This document shows positions 1 to 12,870 of a DNA stretch of 59,351 nt, in pieces. The notes under the pieces are model-generated. The model had not been told where the DNA came from. It saw nothing but the letters and a program-made list of their open reading frames with translations, and did no database searches. Source of the stretch: Chara braunii (taxonomy: Eukaryota; Streptophyta; Charophyceae; Charales; Characeae); NCBI GenBank assembly GCA_003427395.1, contig BFEA01000164.1, forward strand, positions 2,456,197-2,515,547, read 5' to 3'. The position numbers were made by a program, and so were the translations under genes. The stretch's first letter is position 1. Every line of letters begins with the position of its first letter.

Positions 1-318
1 CCCCCGAAACCCCGAAACCCCGGCGGTGTCCCGGGGCCGGGGGTCAACAACCGTGGTTTCAGGTACCCCCATCCAACCCCTTTCAAAAGCGTCAGCCACT
101 TCAACGGTTTCAGGTCCCCACATGAAATTCCTGAAATGTCCTGAAGTGGCTGAAGCTTCTGAAATGGGTTTCAGGTACCCCTATCCAACCATTTGGATGG
201 GGGTACCTGAAACCCCATTCAGAAGCTTCACCCACTTCAGCGGTTTCAGGTCCCCACCTGAAATTCCTGAACAAACCTGAAGTGGCTGAAAAAACAGGCA
301 GAAAAAATTAAAAAAAAA
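1..318. repeat. 3' tail of a satellite unit cut by the window edge
   Basis: This is the palindromic end of a preceding unit. It has alternating TTCAGG and CCTGAA words, GAAGCTTC cores and the CCATCCAA/TTGGATGG inverted repeat, and it ends in an A-rich tract near 300-318. The same arrangement closes most later units. No gene is seen. Confidence 0.75.
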
Positions 319-3300
319 CATAAAACTTATCCTTCAAACCACCAGAAACTTTTAAAATGACCTGAAGTGTCTTCAGACCAATTCAGCAGTTTCAGACCAC
401 TTCAGAATCTTTCATTCTAAAATTTCACGTGGTCGTTCAACTCAACCGCGAGTGGTCTTTGTCCCCCTCGTTCTGTTGCTCGATCGTATGTTCGCACACT
501 CGCTACTCCTTCCTCACATGTACGTTTTCTTGTCTCCCCCAAACTAGCTCCGCACCCAGTAGTGGGGAAGTTTGTTGTGGCCTGTGTTCGAAAGCTCCAG
601 CTATCCCGAGGGCATCCTCGGAGGGACCCCGACAACTAGTTGGGGTAATTAGTCTCTCGCGTTTATACCCAAGACCGGCGGATGATTTGCACGACTGACG
701 AAAGGCACAATGCGCAGTCTAGAAACACGTCGTTCAAATAGACCACGCCCCCGTGTTCTACTAAAAGCACAATGATCACAGTCAAGCTCAACTGGATGTG
801 GCTGGCAGAGCGGCTGAGAACGCAGCATTATAACAAGGCGCGGTCAAAGCAACATCCCACCTGATCCAAGCTCGAACGGCAGGATCCGACGCTTAGCAAT
901 GTATTGGGCGCTGCTACAGCTCTAGTCTGCCACTGTGACAGTCCTCAATGCCTAGTAACATATGCATTCTGTTGCATGACAAATCCTTAAGAACCAGCTT
1001 GTAGTAATAGCAACATTCCCGTTAAAAGTATTATTCTCAAGGAGCACCGACCAACACTCTCCGCCCCTATAAACGACTGTAGCAACAGTTGGCGTTACTG
1101 CTGAAAACAAGAGCGGCCTCACTCCCGTCCAACAGCAGCAGCCGATTGCTTTGCAAGGTCTAGCCGCGTTTGCACCACGACAGTGCCAATAACAATACTA
1201 GTTGCAGCAGCACCATCTTATGTCGCCCAATCGATAGTCTACCGAGACTGCTGTAATAGCCGCGGGCCGCTTTCAACAGCACCTGCTGGTGCAGAAACCG
1301 ACAACAGTTGCCTCCTGATCGCATACTATCTATAGTTAACAACTGTTGGTGCTACAATGCCTTCACCTGAGCATGAGGTATCAACACCATCTGACCCAAA
1401 ACACGGTAGACACTTGGTGGCAATAACTCTAACTTACAACCAAATCTAGATGTAGCAGAGTCGAGAATCAGTCAGGAGGGCCAACATTGAGTCGACCTGA
1501 GCAGAGCAGCAGTGATCAGCATCAGTAACCAGCCATAATACAGTAGCATCCCCTCGTGTTTCTAACTGCGGCAGCCTCTCGTCGTGTGCAAAAGTCGTAA
1601 CCGAACTAGTTTAATCGCAGCAAGCATATTTGAAGATACAGAAACTACCGATGCTCGAAAGTGTCTTGCCTAACTACGACACTTATTTCAGCTACCGACC
1701 ATACTAACCAACCAAGTCACTTTACTAACTGAAAGTGATCTTGCCTCACCACCTATAGGATAAAGAAGAAAGTTTCAGTCTGTCAACCCTTGTTACGTCG
1801 GCTAAGGCCTCGCTTGTTAACAAAATCAACGAATCAGCTCCACTTCACCACTTTTGAGCAGCTTAACGACCCCTTCAATTTTTCTTTTTTTCGCCCTCTC
1901 CTTTTTCTTCCTTTGGTTTCACCTCCCTCTCACTCTCTCCTTCTCTCTTTCTCGTGCCCATGCTCCCAGGCACACTCTGCTGCTGCTACTACAACTACCT
2001 TGTCTCTGCTAAGTTTGTTAGGTAGGCAGCAGGACTACCATCTTGCACTGAGAACGGCCATAGCAAAACGAAAAGGATGGTCATGACTGGAACCTAAGTA
2101 AACATCGAAGATGGAGCCCGCTTCAGCAAAAGGATAATTGGAAAGAGGTAAGCACTATCAAACTCTTCGATGACTGCAACCGAGTAGGTGCCAACAACTA
2201 AGCTTCTACCTCGTTTCTGTAATCTCGGGAATGGCCACAACTGTCTAACCAGGGATTATTATGTAGGAAAACGGCCACTGTTAAGAAAGAGAATGCACAA
2301 CGCTTGCACCCACGAGCCTGAACACGACGATCCTCTTGACGAGCACGAGCTTGGGGTGATCACTGCGAACAGCACTATATCGGAAGCGAGATCAGCACTA
2401 CCAAAATGGTGAGGAAGAGGATGTTGTGATGATCAGAGTCTTGACTCTACCACTCGGCAGACGTGCAAAAATGAGAATGAATCATCCGCGGGAACTAGAC
2501 AAGATACACCGCCAGTCTTAACGCCAGGGCTATGTCGGTAAGCTTCCTCCTCCCTGTTCAACTTATCTTGCCTTCACCACATCTCCCCCATCTTCAATCT
2601 TTTTCCCTGCTTCAACTTTAACAATCTCTCTATTTTCTTCTTCTTTCATGGCGCACCTGACCAACCTCTCGTCCACATTCATGCGGCCTCTTGTTTACTT
2701 TGGCGAGCCCAACATCACGCGTAGTGACGATCCCGAACGCCCGAGCAACCTAAATGAGCACATCAATCACGATCACAATGGGGACAAATGCCACATGGAG
2801 ACGGTCAGTACGATCATGACGGATGCAGCTGAGTAGCGTAAAGACAGAGACCAGCTGAAATAGTGACGAATGCGGGTAGGCACGTCGCGCATGATGAGCA
2901 CGAGGGACCGAACACTCGTAATGGTAACATGAGGATCATCCCCATGATAGCGAATGCTATGGACTGCTTCGATCCTAATACTGGCGCGCGCGGTTATAAC
3001 CGCCCCTCACTTACTTATAAAATTGGCCAAAAGAGACTGAATTTTCCCCTAGATTTGAGAAGATTAATTGCTACTTGTTTTACTCAATGAAAAGGAAAAA
3101 AGCGCGCAGCCTCTAACCTTGATAACGCCAAATCCGCTTCTAAGATTCAAAATCTGGCACCGCCATCTGATCAGGACAACCTCAAAACCTACAATTTGCA
3201 TATTCTCTTGCTCATTTTCACCGAGAAATGAGCAAGATACACCATTTTCCTACTCCCTTCTTCTTCCTCCCTCGACAACTTAGCGCGCCCCTTCTTCTCC

Positions 3301-4040
3301 ACTAATTCCTACTCCACTAGTCTAACTCCAAAATTCCGCTCACTATCACGTTCGCCCTGCTGTAAAACCTCGGATTCAGTTTTTAGTTTGCCGAAATCCA
3401 TTAGGATTTGAAGACGCTATGTTCTTTCCGCCTTGTCACCCCCTCTTCTTCTCCATCACCATCCGGTGCGAACCAAGTCCAGGTGCACTCTCCCTCCTTC
3501 TACTTTCACCGCCCCTTTTTTTCTTATGTGTGTCTTCCTCTCTCCTGTCTTTGTGAGAGATCGTTAACGGGTGCATATATTTTCAGGTCTCCTTTCAGGC
3601 AGTAAAGCCACTTTAGGTTACTACACTTTCGGATTGTGTGTGGATCTATACATGGGGTTGTTTGAAACCGCCTTTAGGCAGTTCAACAACTTCAGGTTGA
3701 TCCATCGCAAATGATGGGATGGGGGTACTTGAAACCCCTTTTAGAAGCTTCAGCCACTTCAGCGGTTTCAGGTCCCCACCTGAAATTCCTGAAATTACCT
3801 GAAGTGGTTGAAGCTTCTAAACTGGGTTTCAGGTACCCGAAATCCAACCATTTGGATGGGGGTACCTTAAACCCCTTTCAGGAGCGTTAGCCACTTCAGC
3901 AGTTTCATGTCCCCACATGAAATTCCTGAAATGTCTTGAAGTGGATGAAGCTTTCTGAAAGGGGTTTCAGGTACCCCTATCCAACCATTTGGATGAGAGT
4001 ACCTGAAACCCCATTCAGAAGCTTCAGCCACTTCAGCGGT
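319..4040 (+). repeat. Satellite unit 1, long form (~3.7 kb)
   Basis: The unit opens after an A-tract with the CATAAAACTT motif and runs to the palindromic tail. It contains a segment at about 541-2581 that the short units lack; this segment is bounded by TCTCCCCC at 533-540 and again at 2582-2589. A 62-codon frame (2648-2836, beginning MAHLTNLSSTF) matches the short-unit reading frame. A 12-bp hairpin (TCTTGCTCATTT and its complement) lies near 3,209-3,240, and the GCGGTTATAACCGC palindrome near 2,991. It lacks an ~85-bp stretch that units 2 and 3 have near 4,830 and 8,220. I recognise no protein family in it. Confidence 0.8.
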
Positions 4041-7000
4041 TTCAGACCACTTCGGAATCTTTCATTCTGAAATTTCAGGTGGTTGTTAACCGCGAGTGGT
4101 CTTTGTCTCCCTCGTTCTCTTGCTCGATCGTATGTTCGCACGCCAGCTACTCCTTCCTCACATCTACGTTTTCTCGTCTCCCCCAAACTAGCTTCGCACC
4201 CAGTGGTGGGGAAATTTGTTGTTGCCTGTGTTCGACAACTACGACTATCACGAGGGCATCCTCGGAGGGACCCCGACAACTAGTCGGGGTGACAAGTCTC
4301 TCGCCTTTATACCCAAGACCGGGGAATGATTTGCACGATAGTGCTGCTGACGAAAGGCACAATGCGTAGTCTAGAAACACATCGTTCTAATAGCTCACGC
4401 GCCCGTGTTCTACTATTAGCACAGTGATCGCAGTCGAGCTCAACTGGGTGTGGCTCGCATAGTGGCTGAGAACGCGGCATTATAACAAGGCGCGGTCAAA
4501 GCAACGGCCCACCTGATCCAAGCTCGGACGGCAGGATCCGACACTTAGCAATGTATTGGGCGCTCCTACACCTCGGATCTTCCACTGTGACAGTACTCAC
4601 TGCCTAGTAACATCAGCGTTCTGTTGCATGACAGATCCTTAAGAACCAACTTGTAGTAATGGCGACACTCCCGTTAACAGTATTACTCTCAAGGAGCACC
4701 GACCAACACTCTAGGCCCCTATAAACCACTGTAGCAACAGTCTTGCGTTACTGCTGAAAACAACAGCGACCTTACTCCCCTCCAACAGCAGCAGCCCATT
4801 GCTTTGCAACGTCTAACCGCGTTTGTAACAACACCCTTAAGTAACTCAGCAATACTTCGGGGCAGAGGGTTAGCATCCCACCACGTGATGAATATGGCAG
4901 CATCTACGGCAAAACAACTGTGCCAATAACTATACTAGTTGCAGCACCACCATCCTTTGTCGCCCAACCGATAGTCTACCGAGACTGCTGTAATAGCTGA
5001 GGGCCGCTTTCAACAGCAGCCTGCTGGTGCAGAAACAGACAACATCCGCCCCCTGATCACATACTATCCATAGTCCGCAGCTCACGAGGTATCAACACCA
5101 TCTGCCCCAAAACACGGTAGAGAACTGGTGGCAATAACTCGAAGTTACAGCCAAATCTAGATCTAGCAGAGCCAAAAATCAGTCAGGAGAGCCAACAGTG
5201 AGTGGACCTGAGCAGAGCAGCAGTGATCAATAGCAGTAACCAGCCATAATACATTAGCATCCCCTCGCATTTCTAACTGCGGCAGCCTCTCGTCGTCTGC
5301 AAAAGTCGTAACCCAATTAGCCGTAGCTCGCCCGAAAACACAGCAAGGTTTTTTGCCGATGCTGGAAAGTGTCTTGCCTAACAACGGTACTTATTTCAGC
5401 TACCGACCATACTAACCAACCAAGTCACTTTACTAACTGTGAGTGATCTTGCCTCACCGCCTATAGGATCAAGAAGAAAGTCTCAGTCTGTCAACCCTTG
5501 GTACGTCGGCCAGGGTCTCGCTTGTTAACAAAATCAACAAATCAGCTCCACTTCACCACTTATGAGCAGCTAAACGACCCCTTCAATTTTTCTTTTTTTC
5601 GCCCTCTCCTTTTCCAGCCTTTGGTTTCACCTCCCTCTCACTTTCTCCTTCTCTCTTTCCCGTGCCCATGCTTCCAGGCACACTCTCCTGCTGCTACTAC
5701 AATTGCCTTGGCTCTGCTAAGTTTCGTTAGGTAGGCAGCAGCACTACTACATTGCACTGAGAACCGCCATAGCTAAACGAAAAGGATGGTCATGACTGGA
5801 ACCTCAGTAAACATCGAAGATGGAGACCGCTACAGCAAAAGGATAATTGGAAAGAGGTAAGCACTATCACACTCTTCGATGACTGCAACTGAGTAGGTGC
5901 CAACAACGAAGTTTCTACCTCATTTTTATAATCTCAGGAATGGCCAAAACTTTATAACCGGGGATTATTATGTAGGAAAACGGCCACTGTCTAGAAGAAG
6001 AATACACAACGCTTGCACAAACGATCATGAACACGACGATCCTCTTGTCGAACACGAGCTTGGGGGTGAGCACTGCGAACAGCACGATATTGGAAGCGAG
6101 ATCAGCACTACCAAAATGGCGAGGAAGAGGATGTTGTGATGATCTGGAGTCTTCAATCTACCACTCGTCAGACATCCAAAAATGAGAATGAATGTTCTCC
6201 GGGAACTGGACAAGATACACTGCCAGTCTTAATGTCAGGGCTATGTCGGTAAGCTTCCTCGTCCCTGTTATATTTATCTCGCCTTCACCACACCTTCCCC
6301 ATCTTCAACCTTGTTCCCAGCTTCTACTTTAACAATCTGTCTTTTTATTTCTTCTTTCATGGCGCACCTGATCAACCTCTCGTCCACGTTCATGGGGCGT
6401 CTTGTTTACTTTGGCGGGCCCAACATCAGGCGTAGTCACGATCCCGAACGCCCGAGCAACCTTAATGAGCACATCAATCACGATCACAATAGGGACGACC
6501 GCCACATGGAGACGGTCAGTACGATCATGATGGATGCAGGTGAGTAGCGGAAAAACAAAGCCCAACTGAAATAGTGATGAATGTGAGCGGGCACGTCAAG
6601 CACGATGACCATGAGGAACCGAACACTCATGATGGTAACATGAGGATCATCCCCACGATGGCGAATGCTATGGACTGCCTCGATCTTAATATTACGGCGC
6701 GCGGTTAAAACGGTCCGTCACTTGCTCGTAAAATGGGCCAAAAAATAATGAATTTTCCCTTCGATTTGAGAAGATTCATTTCTACTTGTTTTACTCGATG
6801 AAAAGGAAAAAAAAAGCGCAGCCTCTAACCTTGATAACACCAAATTCGCTGCGCAGATTCGAAATCTGGCGTGGCCATCTGATCAGGAAACATCTTCTCT
6901 TGCTCATTTTCACCGAGCAATGAGCAAGATACACCATCTTCCTTCTCCTTCCTTCTTCCTCCCTCGACATCTCCGCGCACCCCTTCTTCTCCACTAACTA

Positions 7001-7692
7001 CTACTCCACTAGTCTAACTCCAAAATCGCCCTCATTATGACGTTCGCGTAGCTGTAAAACCTCGGATTCGGTCCTTAGTTTGCTAAAATCCATTAAGATT
7101 TGAAGACGCTATGTTCTTTCCGCCTAATCACCCCCTTTTCTTCTCCATCACCATCTTTGTCTTGTGTTCCGAATGCAATTGGCGCAAGCCAAGTCCAGGT
7201 GCACTATCCCTGCTTCTACTTTCACCGCCCCTTTTCTTCTTCTGTGTGCCTTCCTCCCTCCTGTGTTTCTAAGAGATGGGTAACTGTTGCATATATTTTC
7301 AGGCCTCCTATCAGGCAGTTCAGCCACTTTAGGTTACTAGACTTTCGGATTGTGTGTGGATCTATACATGGGGCTGTCTGAAACCGCCTTCAGGCAGTTC
7401 AACCACTTCATGTTGATCCATTGCAAATTGTGGGATGGGGGTTCCTAAAACTCCTTTCAGAAGCTTAAGCCACTTCAGCGGTTTCAGGTTTCCACTTGAA
7501 ATCCCTGAAATGACCTGAAGTGGCTGAAGCTTCTAAAAGGGGTTTCCGGTACCCCCATCCAAACATTTGGATGGGGGTATTGGATGGGGGTACCTGAAAC
7601 CCCTTTCAGAAGCTTCAGCCACTTCAGAGGTTTCTGGTCCCCTGAAATGTCCTGAAGTGGCTAAAAAAATTGGCAAAAAATTAAAAAAAAAA
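4041..7692 (+). repeat. Satellite unit 2, long form (~3.65 kb)
   Basis: This is a diverged copy of unit 1, alignable over its length. Its left edge has no A-tract: the palindromic tail of unit 1 runs straight into the GACCACTTC segment. The MAHL-type frame is open (6359-6547). An upstream frame at 5897-6139 with many His, Asp and Glu codons is shared with units 1 and 3. Donor-like sites (CAG/GTGAGT near 6,539 and TCG/GTAAGC near 6,247) are visible. These may be relics of a transcribed ancestor, but no exon chain could be built. Confidence 0.8.
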
Positions 7693-10600
7693 ACCATAAA
7701 ACTTGTCCTGCAAACCACCCGAAACTCGGGGTGATTAGTCTCTCGCCTGATTATGCACAGTCTAGAAACACATCGTTCAAATAGACCACGCCCTTGTGTT
7801 CTACTCGAAGCACAGTGATCGCAGTCGAGCTCAAAGGGATGTGGCTCGCATAGCGGTTGAGAACGCAGCATTACAACAAGGCGTGGTCAAAGCAGCGGCC
7901 CACCTGATCCAAGCTAGGACGGTAGGATCCGACGCTAGCAATATATTGGGCGCTGCTACAGCTCTGATCTCTCACTGTGAAATACCTCACCGCCTGGTAA
8001 CATCAACGTTCTGTTGCATGACAGATCCTTAAGAACTAGCTAGTTGTAATGGCGACACTCCTGTTAACAGTATTATTCTCAAGGAGCACCGACCACTGCT
8101 CTAGGCCCCTAAAAACCACTGTAGCAACAGTCTGGCGTTACTGCTGAAAAAAACAACGACCTCACTCCCGTCCAACAACAGCAGCCCATTGCTTTGCAAC
8201 GTCTAGCCGCGTTTGCAAGAACACCCTTAAGTAACTCAGCAATACTTCGGGGCAGAGGGTTAGCAGCCCACCACTTGATGAATATGGCAGCATCTGCGGC
8301 ACCACAACAATGCGAATAACTACACTAGTTGCAGCACGGCCATCCCTTGTCGCCCAATCGATAGTCTCCTGAGACTGTTGTAATACCTGCGAGCCAATAG
8401 CAGCCCGCTGGTGCAGAAACAGACAGCAACCGCCCCCTGATCGTATACGATCCATAGTCCGCAGTTGTGGGTGCAACAATGCCTTCACCTGAGCACTAGG
8501 TATCAACACCATCTGCCCCAAAACACGGTAGACAACTGGTGGATATAACTCGAAGTTACAGCCAAATCTAGATGTAGCAGAACCAAGAATCAGTCAGGAC
8601 GGCCAGCAGTGAGTGAATCTGAGCAAAGCAGCGGTGATCAGGAGCAGTAACCAGCCGTAATACAGTAGCATCCCCTCGTGTTTCGAAATGCAGCAGCCTG
8701 TCGTCATTTGCAATAGTCGTAACCCAAGAATCTGTAGCTCACTCGAAAACACAGCAAGGATATTTCAAGATACACCAACTACCGATGCTCGAAAGTGTCT
8801 TGCTTAACAACGATAATTATTTCAGGTACCGACCATACTAACCAACCAAGTGACTTCACTAATTGAGAGTGATCTTGCCTCACCACGTATAGGATCAAGA
8901 AGAAAGTCTCAGTCTGTCAACCCTTGCTACGTCGACCAGTGCCTCGCTTGTTAACAAAATCAATGAATCAGCTTCACTTCACCAACTATGAGCAGCTAAA
9001 CGACCCCTTCAATTTTTCTTCTTTTCGCCCTCTCGTTTTCCTTCCTTTAGTTTCACCTCCCTCTCACTCTCTCCTTCTCTCTTTCCCGTGCCCATGCTCC
9101 CAGGCACACTTTCCTGCTCCTACTACAACTGCCTTGTCTCTGCTAAGTTTCGTTAGGTAGGCAGCAGCACTACCACCTTGCACTGAGAACAGCCATAGCT
9201 AAACGAAAAGGATGGTCATTACAAGAACCTAAGTAAACATCCAAGATGGAGACCGCTACAGCAAAAGGATAATTGGAAAGAGGTAAGCACTATCACATTC
9301 TTCGATGACTGCAACCGAGAAGGTGCCAACAACTACGCTTCTACCTCATTTCTATAATCTCAGGAATGACCACAACTTTCTAACCAGGGATTATTATGTA
9401 GGAAAACAACCACTGATTAGAAGAAGAATGCAAAGCGCTTGCACCCACAAGCCTGAACACGACGATCCTCTTGTCGAGCATGAGCTTGGGGGTGAGCATT
9501 GCGAACAGCACGATATCGGAAGCGAGATCATCACTACCAAAATGGCGAGGAAGAGGATGTTGTGATGATTTGGAGTTTTGACTCTACCACTCGTCAGACA
9601 TGCAAAAATGAGAATGAATCTTCCACGGGAACAAGACAAGATACACCGCCAGTCATAATATCGGGGCTATGTCGGTAAGCTTCCTCCTCCCTGTTCTATT
9701 TATCTCGCCTTCGCCATACCTCCCCCATCTTCAACCTTGTTCCCAGCTTCTACTCTAACAATCTCTCTATTTACTTCTTCTTTCATGGCGCACCTGACCA
9801 ACCTCTTGTCCACGTTCATGAGGCCTCTTGTTTACTTTGGTCAGGCGAAGTGACGATCGCGAACGCCGAAGCAACCTTACTAAGCGCATTAATCACGATC
9901 ACAATGGGGACGACCCCCACATGGAGGCGGTCAATACGATCATGACGGATGCAGGTGAGTAGCGCAAAGACAGAGCCCAACTGAAGTAGTGACGAATGCG
10001 AGCGGGCACGTCGCCCACGATGAGCATGAGGGACCGAAGACTCATGATGGTAACATGAGGATCATCCCCACGATGGCAAATGCTATAGATTGCCTCGATC
10101 CTAATACTGGCGCCCACGGTAATAACCGCCCCTCACTTACTCATAAAATGGGCCAAAAGAGAATGAAATTTCCCCTTCATTTAAAAAGATTCATAGCTAC
10201 ATGTTTTACTCGATGAAAAGGAAACAAAAGTGCAGCCTTCAACCTTGATAACGCCAAATTCGCTGTTCAGATTAAAAATATGGCGCACGCCTTCTTTTCC
10301 ACTAACTCCTACTCCACTCGTCTAACTCCAAAATAGCCCTCACTATCACGTTCACCCTGCTGTAAAACACCGGATTCGATTCTTAGTTTGCCAAAATCCA
10401 TTAGGATTTGAAGACGCTATGTTTTTTCCGCCTTGTCACCCCCTCTTCTTCTCCATCACTATCTTCGTCATTGGTTTCGAATGCTTCTGGCGCGAGCAAC
10501 TTCAGTTTACTACACTTTTCAGATTGTGTGTGGATCTATATATGGGGTTGTCTGAAACCGCGTTCAGGCAGTTCAGCCACTTCAGGTTGATCCATTGCAA

Positions 10601-10979
10601 ATGGTGAAATGGGTGTACATGAAAACCTTTCAGAAGCTTCTGCCACTTCAGCGGTTTCAGATCCCCACCTTAAATTCCTAAATGACATGAAGTGGTTGAA
10701 GCTTCTGAAAGGGGATTAAGGTTCAGGTTCCCATCCAACCATTTGGATGGGGGTACCTGAAACCCCTTTCATAAGCTTCAACCACTACTGCGGTTTGAGG
10801 TCCCCACCTGAAATTTCTGAAATGTCCTGAAGTGGCGGAAGCTTCTGAAAGGGGTTTCAGGCATCCTCATCCAACCCTTTCAGAAGCTTCAACCACTTCT
10901 GTGGTTTCAGGTCCCCACCTGAAATTCCTAAAATAACCAGAAGTGGCTGAAAAAATAGGCAAAAAAAAAAAACAAAAAA
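7693..10979 (+). repeat. Satellite unit 3, long form with internal deletions
   Basis: The unit begins at the A-tract but jumps at about 7,727 from CCCGAAACT directly to CGGGGTGATTAG, so it lacks the GCGAGTGGTC anchor block present in other units. It keeps the ~2 kb long-unit segment. Two further losses are visible: a short deletion near 9,840 breaks the MAHL-type frame, and one near 10,280 removes the 12-bp hairpin. The palindromic tail has about two modules. Confidence 0.75.
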
Positions 10980-12665
10980 CATAAAACTTGTCCTATAAAT
11001 CACCCAAAACTTCTAAAACGACCTGAAGTGTGTTCAGACTATTTTAGCGGCTTCAGACCACTTCAGAATCTTTTATTCTGAAATTTCAGGTGGTCGCTAA
11101 ACGCGAGCGGTGTTTATTCCCTAGTTCTCTTGCTCGATCGTATGTTCGCACGCACGCTGCTCGTTCCTCACATCTGCGTTTTCTTGTCTCCCACATCTTC
11201 AACCTTGTTCTTAGCTTGTACTTTAACGATCTCTCTTTTTACTTCTTCTTTCATGGCACACCTGATGAACCTCTCGTCAACGTTCATGTGGCCTCTTGGT
11301 TACTTTAGCGGGCCCAACATCAGGCGTAGTGACGATCCCGAACGCCCGAGCAACCTTAATGAGCATATCAATCACGACCACAATGGGTACGACCGCCACA
11401 GGGAGACGGTCAGAACGATCATGTCGAATGCAGGTTAGTAGCGCAAAGACAGAGCCCAGTTAAAATAGTGAAGAATGCGAGCGGGCACGTCGCGCACGAT
11501 GAACACGAGGAACCGAACACTCATGATGCAACATTAGGATCATCCCCATGATGGCGAATGCTATGGACTTCCTCGATCCTAATACGGGCGCGCGCAGTTA
11601 TAACCGTTCCTCACTTTCTCATAAAATGGGCCAAAAAAGAATGGATCTTCCCCGAGATTTGGGAAGATTCATTGCTACTTGTTTCACTTCATGAAAAGGA
11701 AAAAAAAAGCGCAGCCTCTCACCTTGATAACGCCAAATCCGCTGCTCAGATTCAAAATCTGGCGCGGCCATCTGATCAGGACTGCCTCAAAACCTACGAT
11801 TACAATCTTATTTTGCTGATTTTCCTCGAGAAATGAGCAAGACACACCATCTTCCTTCTCCCTTCTTCTTCTTCCCTCGACACCTTCGCGCACCCCTTCT
11901 TCTCCACTAACTCCTACTCCAGTAGTCTAACTCCAAAATTGCCCTCACTATCACGTTCGCCCTGCTGTAAAACCCCGGATTCGGCTCTTAGTTTGCCGAA
12001 ATCCATTAGGATTCGAAGGCGCTATGTTCTTTCCGCCTTGTAACCCCCTCTTCTTTTCCATCATCATTTTCGTCACCTGTTTCGAATGCATCTGGCGCGA
12101 GCTAAGTCCAAGTGCGCTCTCCCTGCTTCCACTTTCACCGCCCCTTTTCTTCTTTTGTGTGCCTTCGTCTCTCCTATCTTTGTGAGAGAATGTTAACGGG
12201 TGCATATATTTTCAGGTCTCCTTTCAGGCAGTTCAGCCACTTCAGGTTACTACACTTTCGAATTGTCTGTGGATCTATACATGGGGTTGTCTGAAACAGC
12301 CTTCAGGCAGTTCAGCCACTTCAGGTTGATTCATTGCAAAGGGTGGGATGGGGGTACCTGAAACCCCTTTCAGAAGCTTCAGCGACTTCAGCGGTTTCAG
12401 GTCCCCACCTGAAATTCCTGAAATGACATGAAGTGGTTGAAGCTTCTGAAAGGGGTTTCAGGTACCCCCATCCAACCATTTGGATNGTCCCCACCTGAAA
12501 TTCCTGAAATGACATGAAGTGGTTGAAGCTTCTGAAAGGGGTTTCAGGTACCCCCATCCAACCATTTGGATGGGGGTACCTAAAACCCCATTCAGAAGCT
12601 TCAGCCACTTCAATGGTTTCAAGTCCCTACCTGAATTTTCTAAAATGACCTGAAGTGGCTGAAAA
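10980..12665 (+). repeat. Satellite unit 4, first short form
   Basis: This is the first unit in which CTCGTCTCCC runs directly into the ACATCTTCAACC block, without the ~2 kb segment. A 102-codon frame is open at 11,130-11,438. The tail contains the cleanest inverted repeat of the window: arms 12,346-12,381 and 12,438-12,473 are 36 bp and perfectly complementary around a 56-nt spacer. The tail is interrupted by a single-N assembly join at 12,486. The unit ends abruptly at the boundary with unrelated DNA. Confidence 0.8.
12401..12571. other. Assembly join: 85-bp identical flanks around one N
   Basis: The 85 bases at 12,401-12,485 and at 12,487-12,571 are identical by eye and are separated only by one N. 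This is what is expected when two contig ends overlap but were not merged. The apparent extra half-module is probably artificial. Confidence 0.75.
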
Positions 12666-12870
12666 AACACACTCGTGACGAATGGATTCTCGCAAATACG
12701 CCGAATCGGATAGCAAAGCTTATTTACGAAGTGTTGGCGAAATCGCTAAAAACTTTTGGCGAAGAGTGAATGTCCATTTATGAGTTTGTATTTTTAGAGC
12801 AACGAAGTGTCCTTTTTGAGAGAATTACACGCTATGGGCAATCACAAATATCTCAGAATTGCACTCCTGG
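12666..12870. other. Short non-satellite spacer
   Basis: Unique-looking sequence between the satellite and the minisatellite. It contains several TTGGCGAA-like words. I see no gene and no convincing terminal repeats. Confidence 0.4.

Noticed and set aside
541-2581. The 2-kb long-unit segment as a hAT-like insertion with an 8-bp duplication
   Set aside because: No terminal inverted repeats, no transposase-like frame, and the direct repeat is imperfect in units 2 and 3.
2648-3090. A two-exon gene in the long satellite units with a ~35-bp intron between CAG/GTGAGT and AAATAG/TGACG
   Set aside because: The intron would be too short for normal splicing, and the sites are not kept in short units (GTTAGT).
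12666-12790. Small DNA transposon with CTC...AATGGA ends
   Set aside because: The two ends match only in scattered words; no target duplication is visible.
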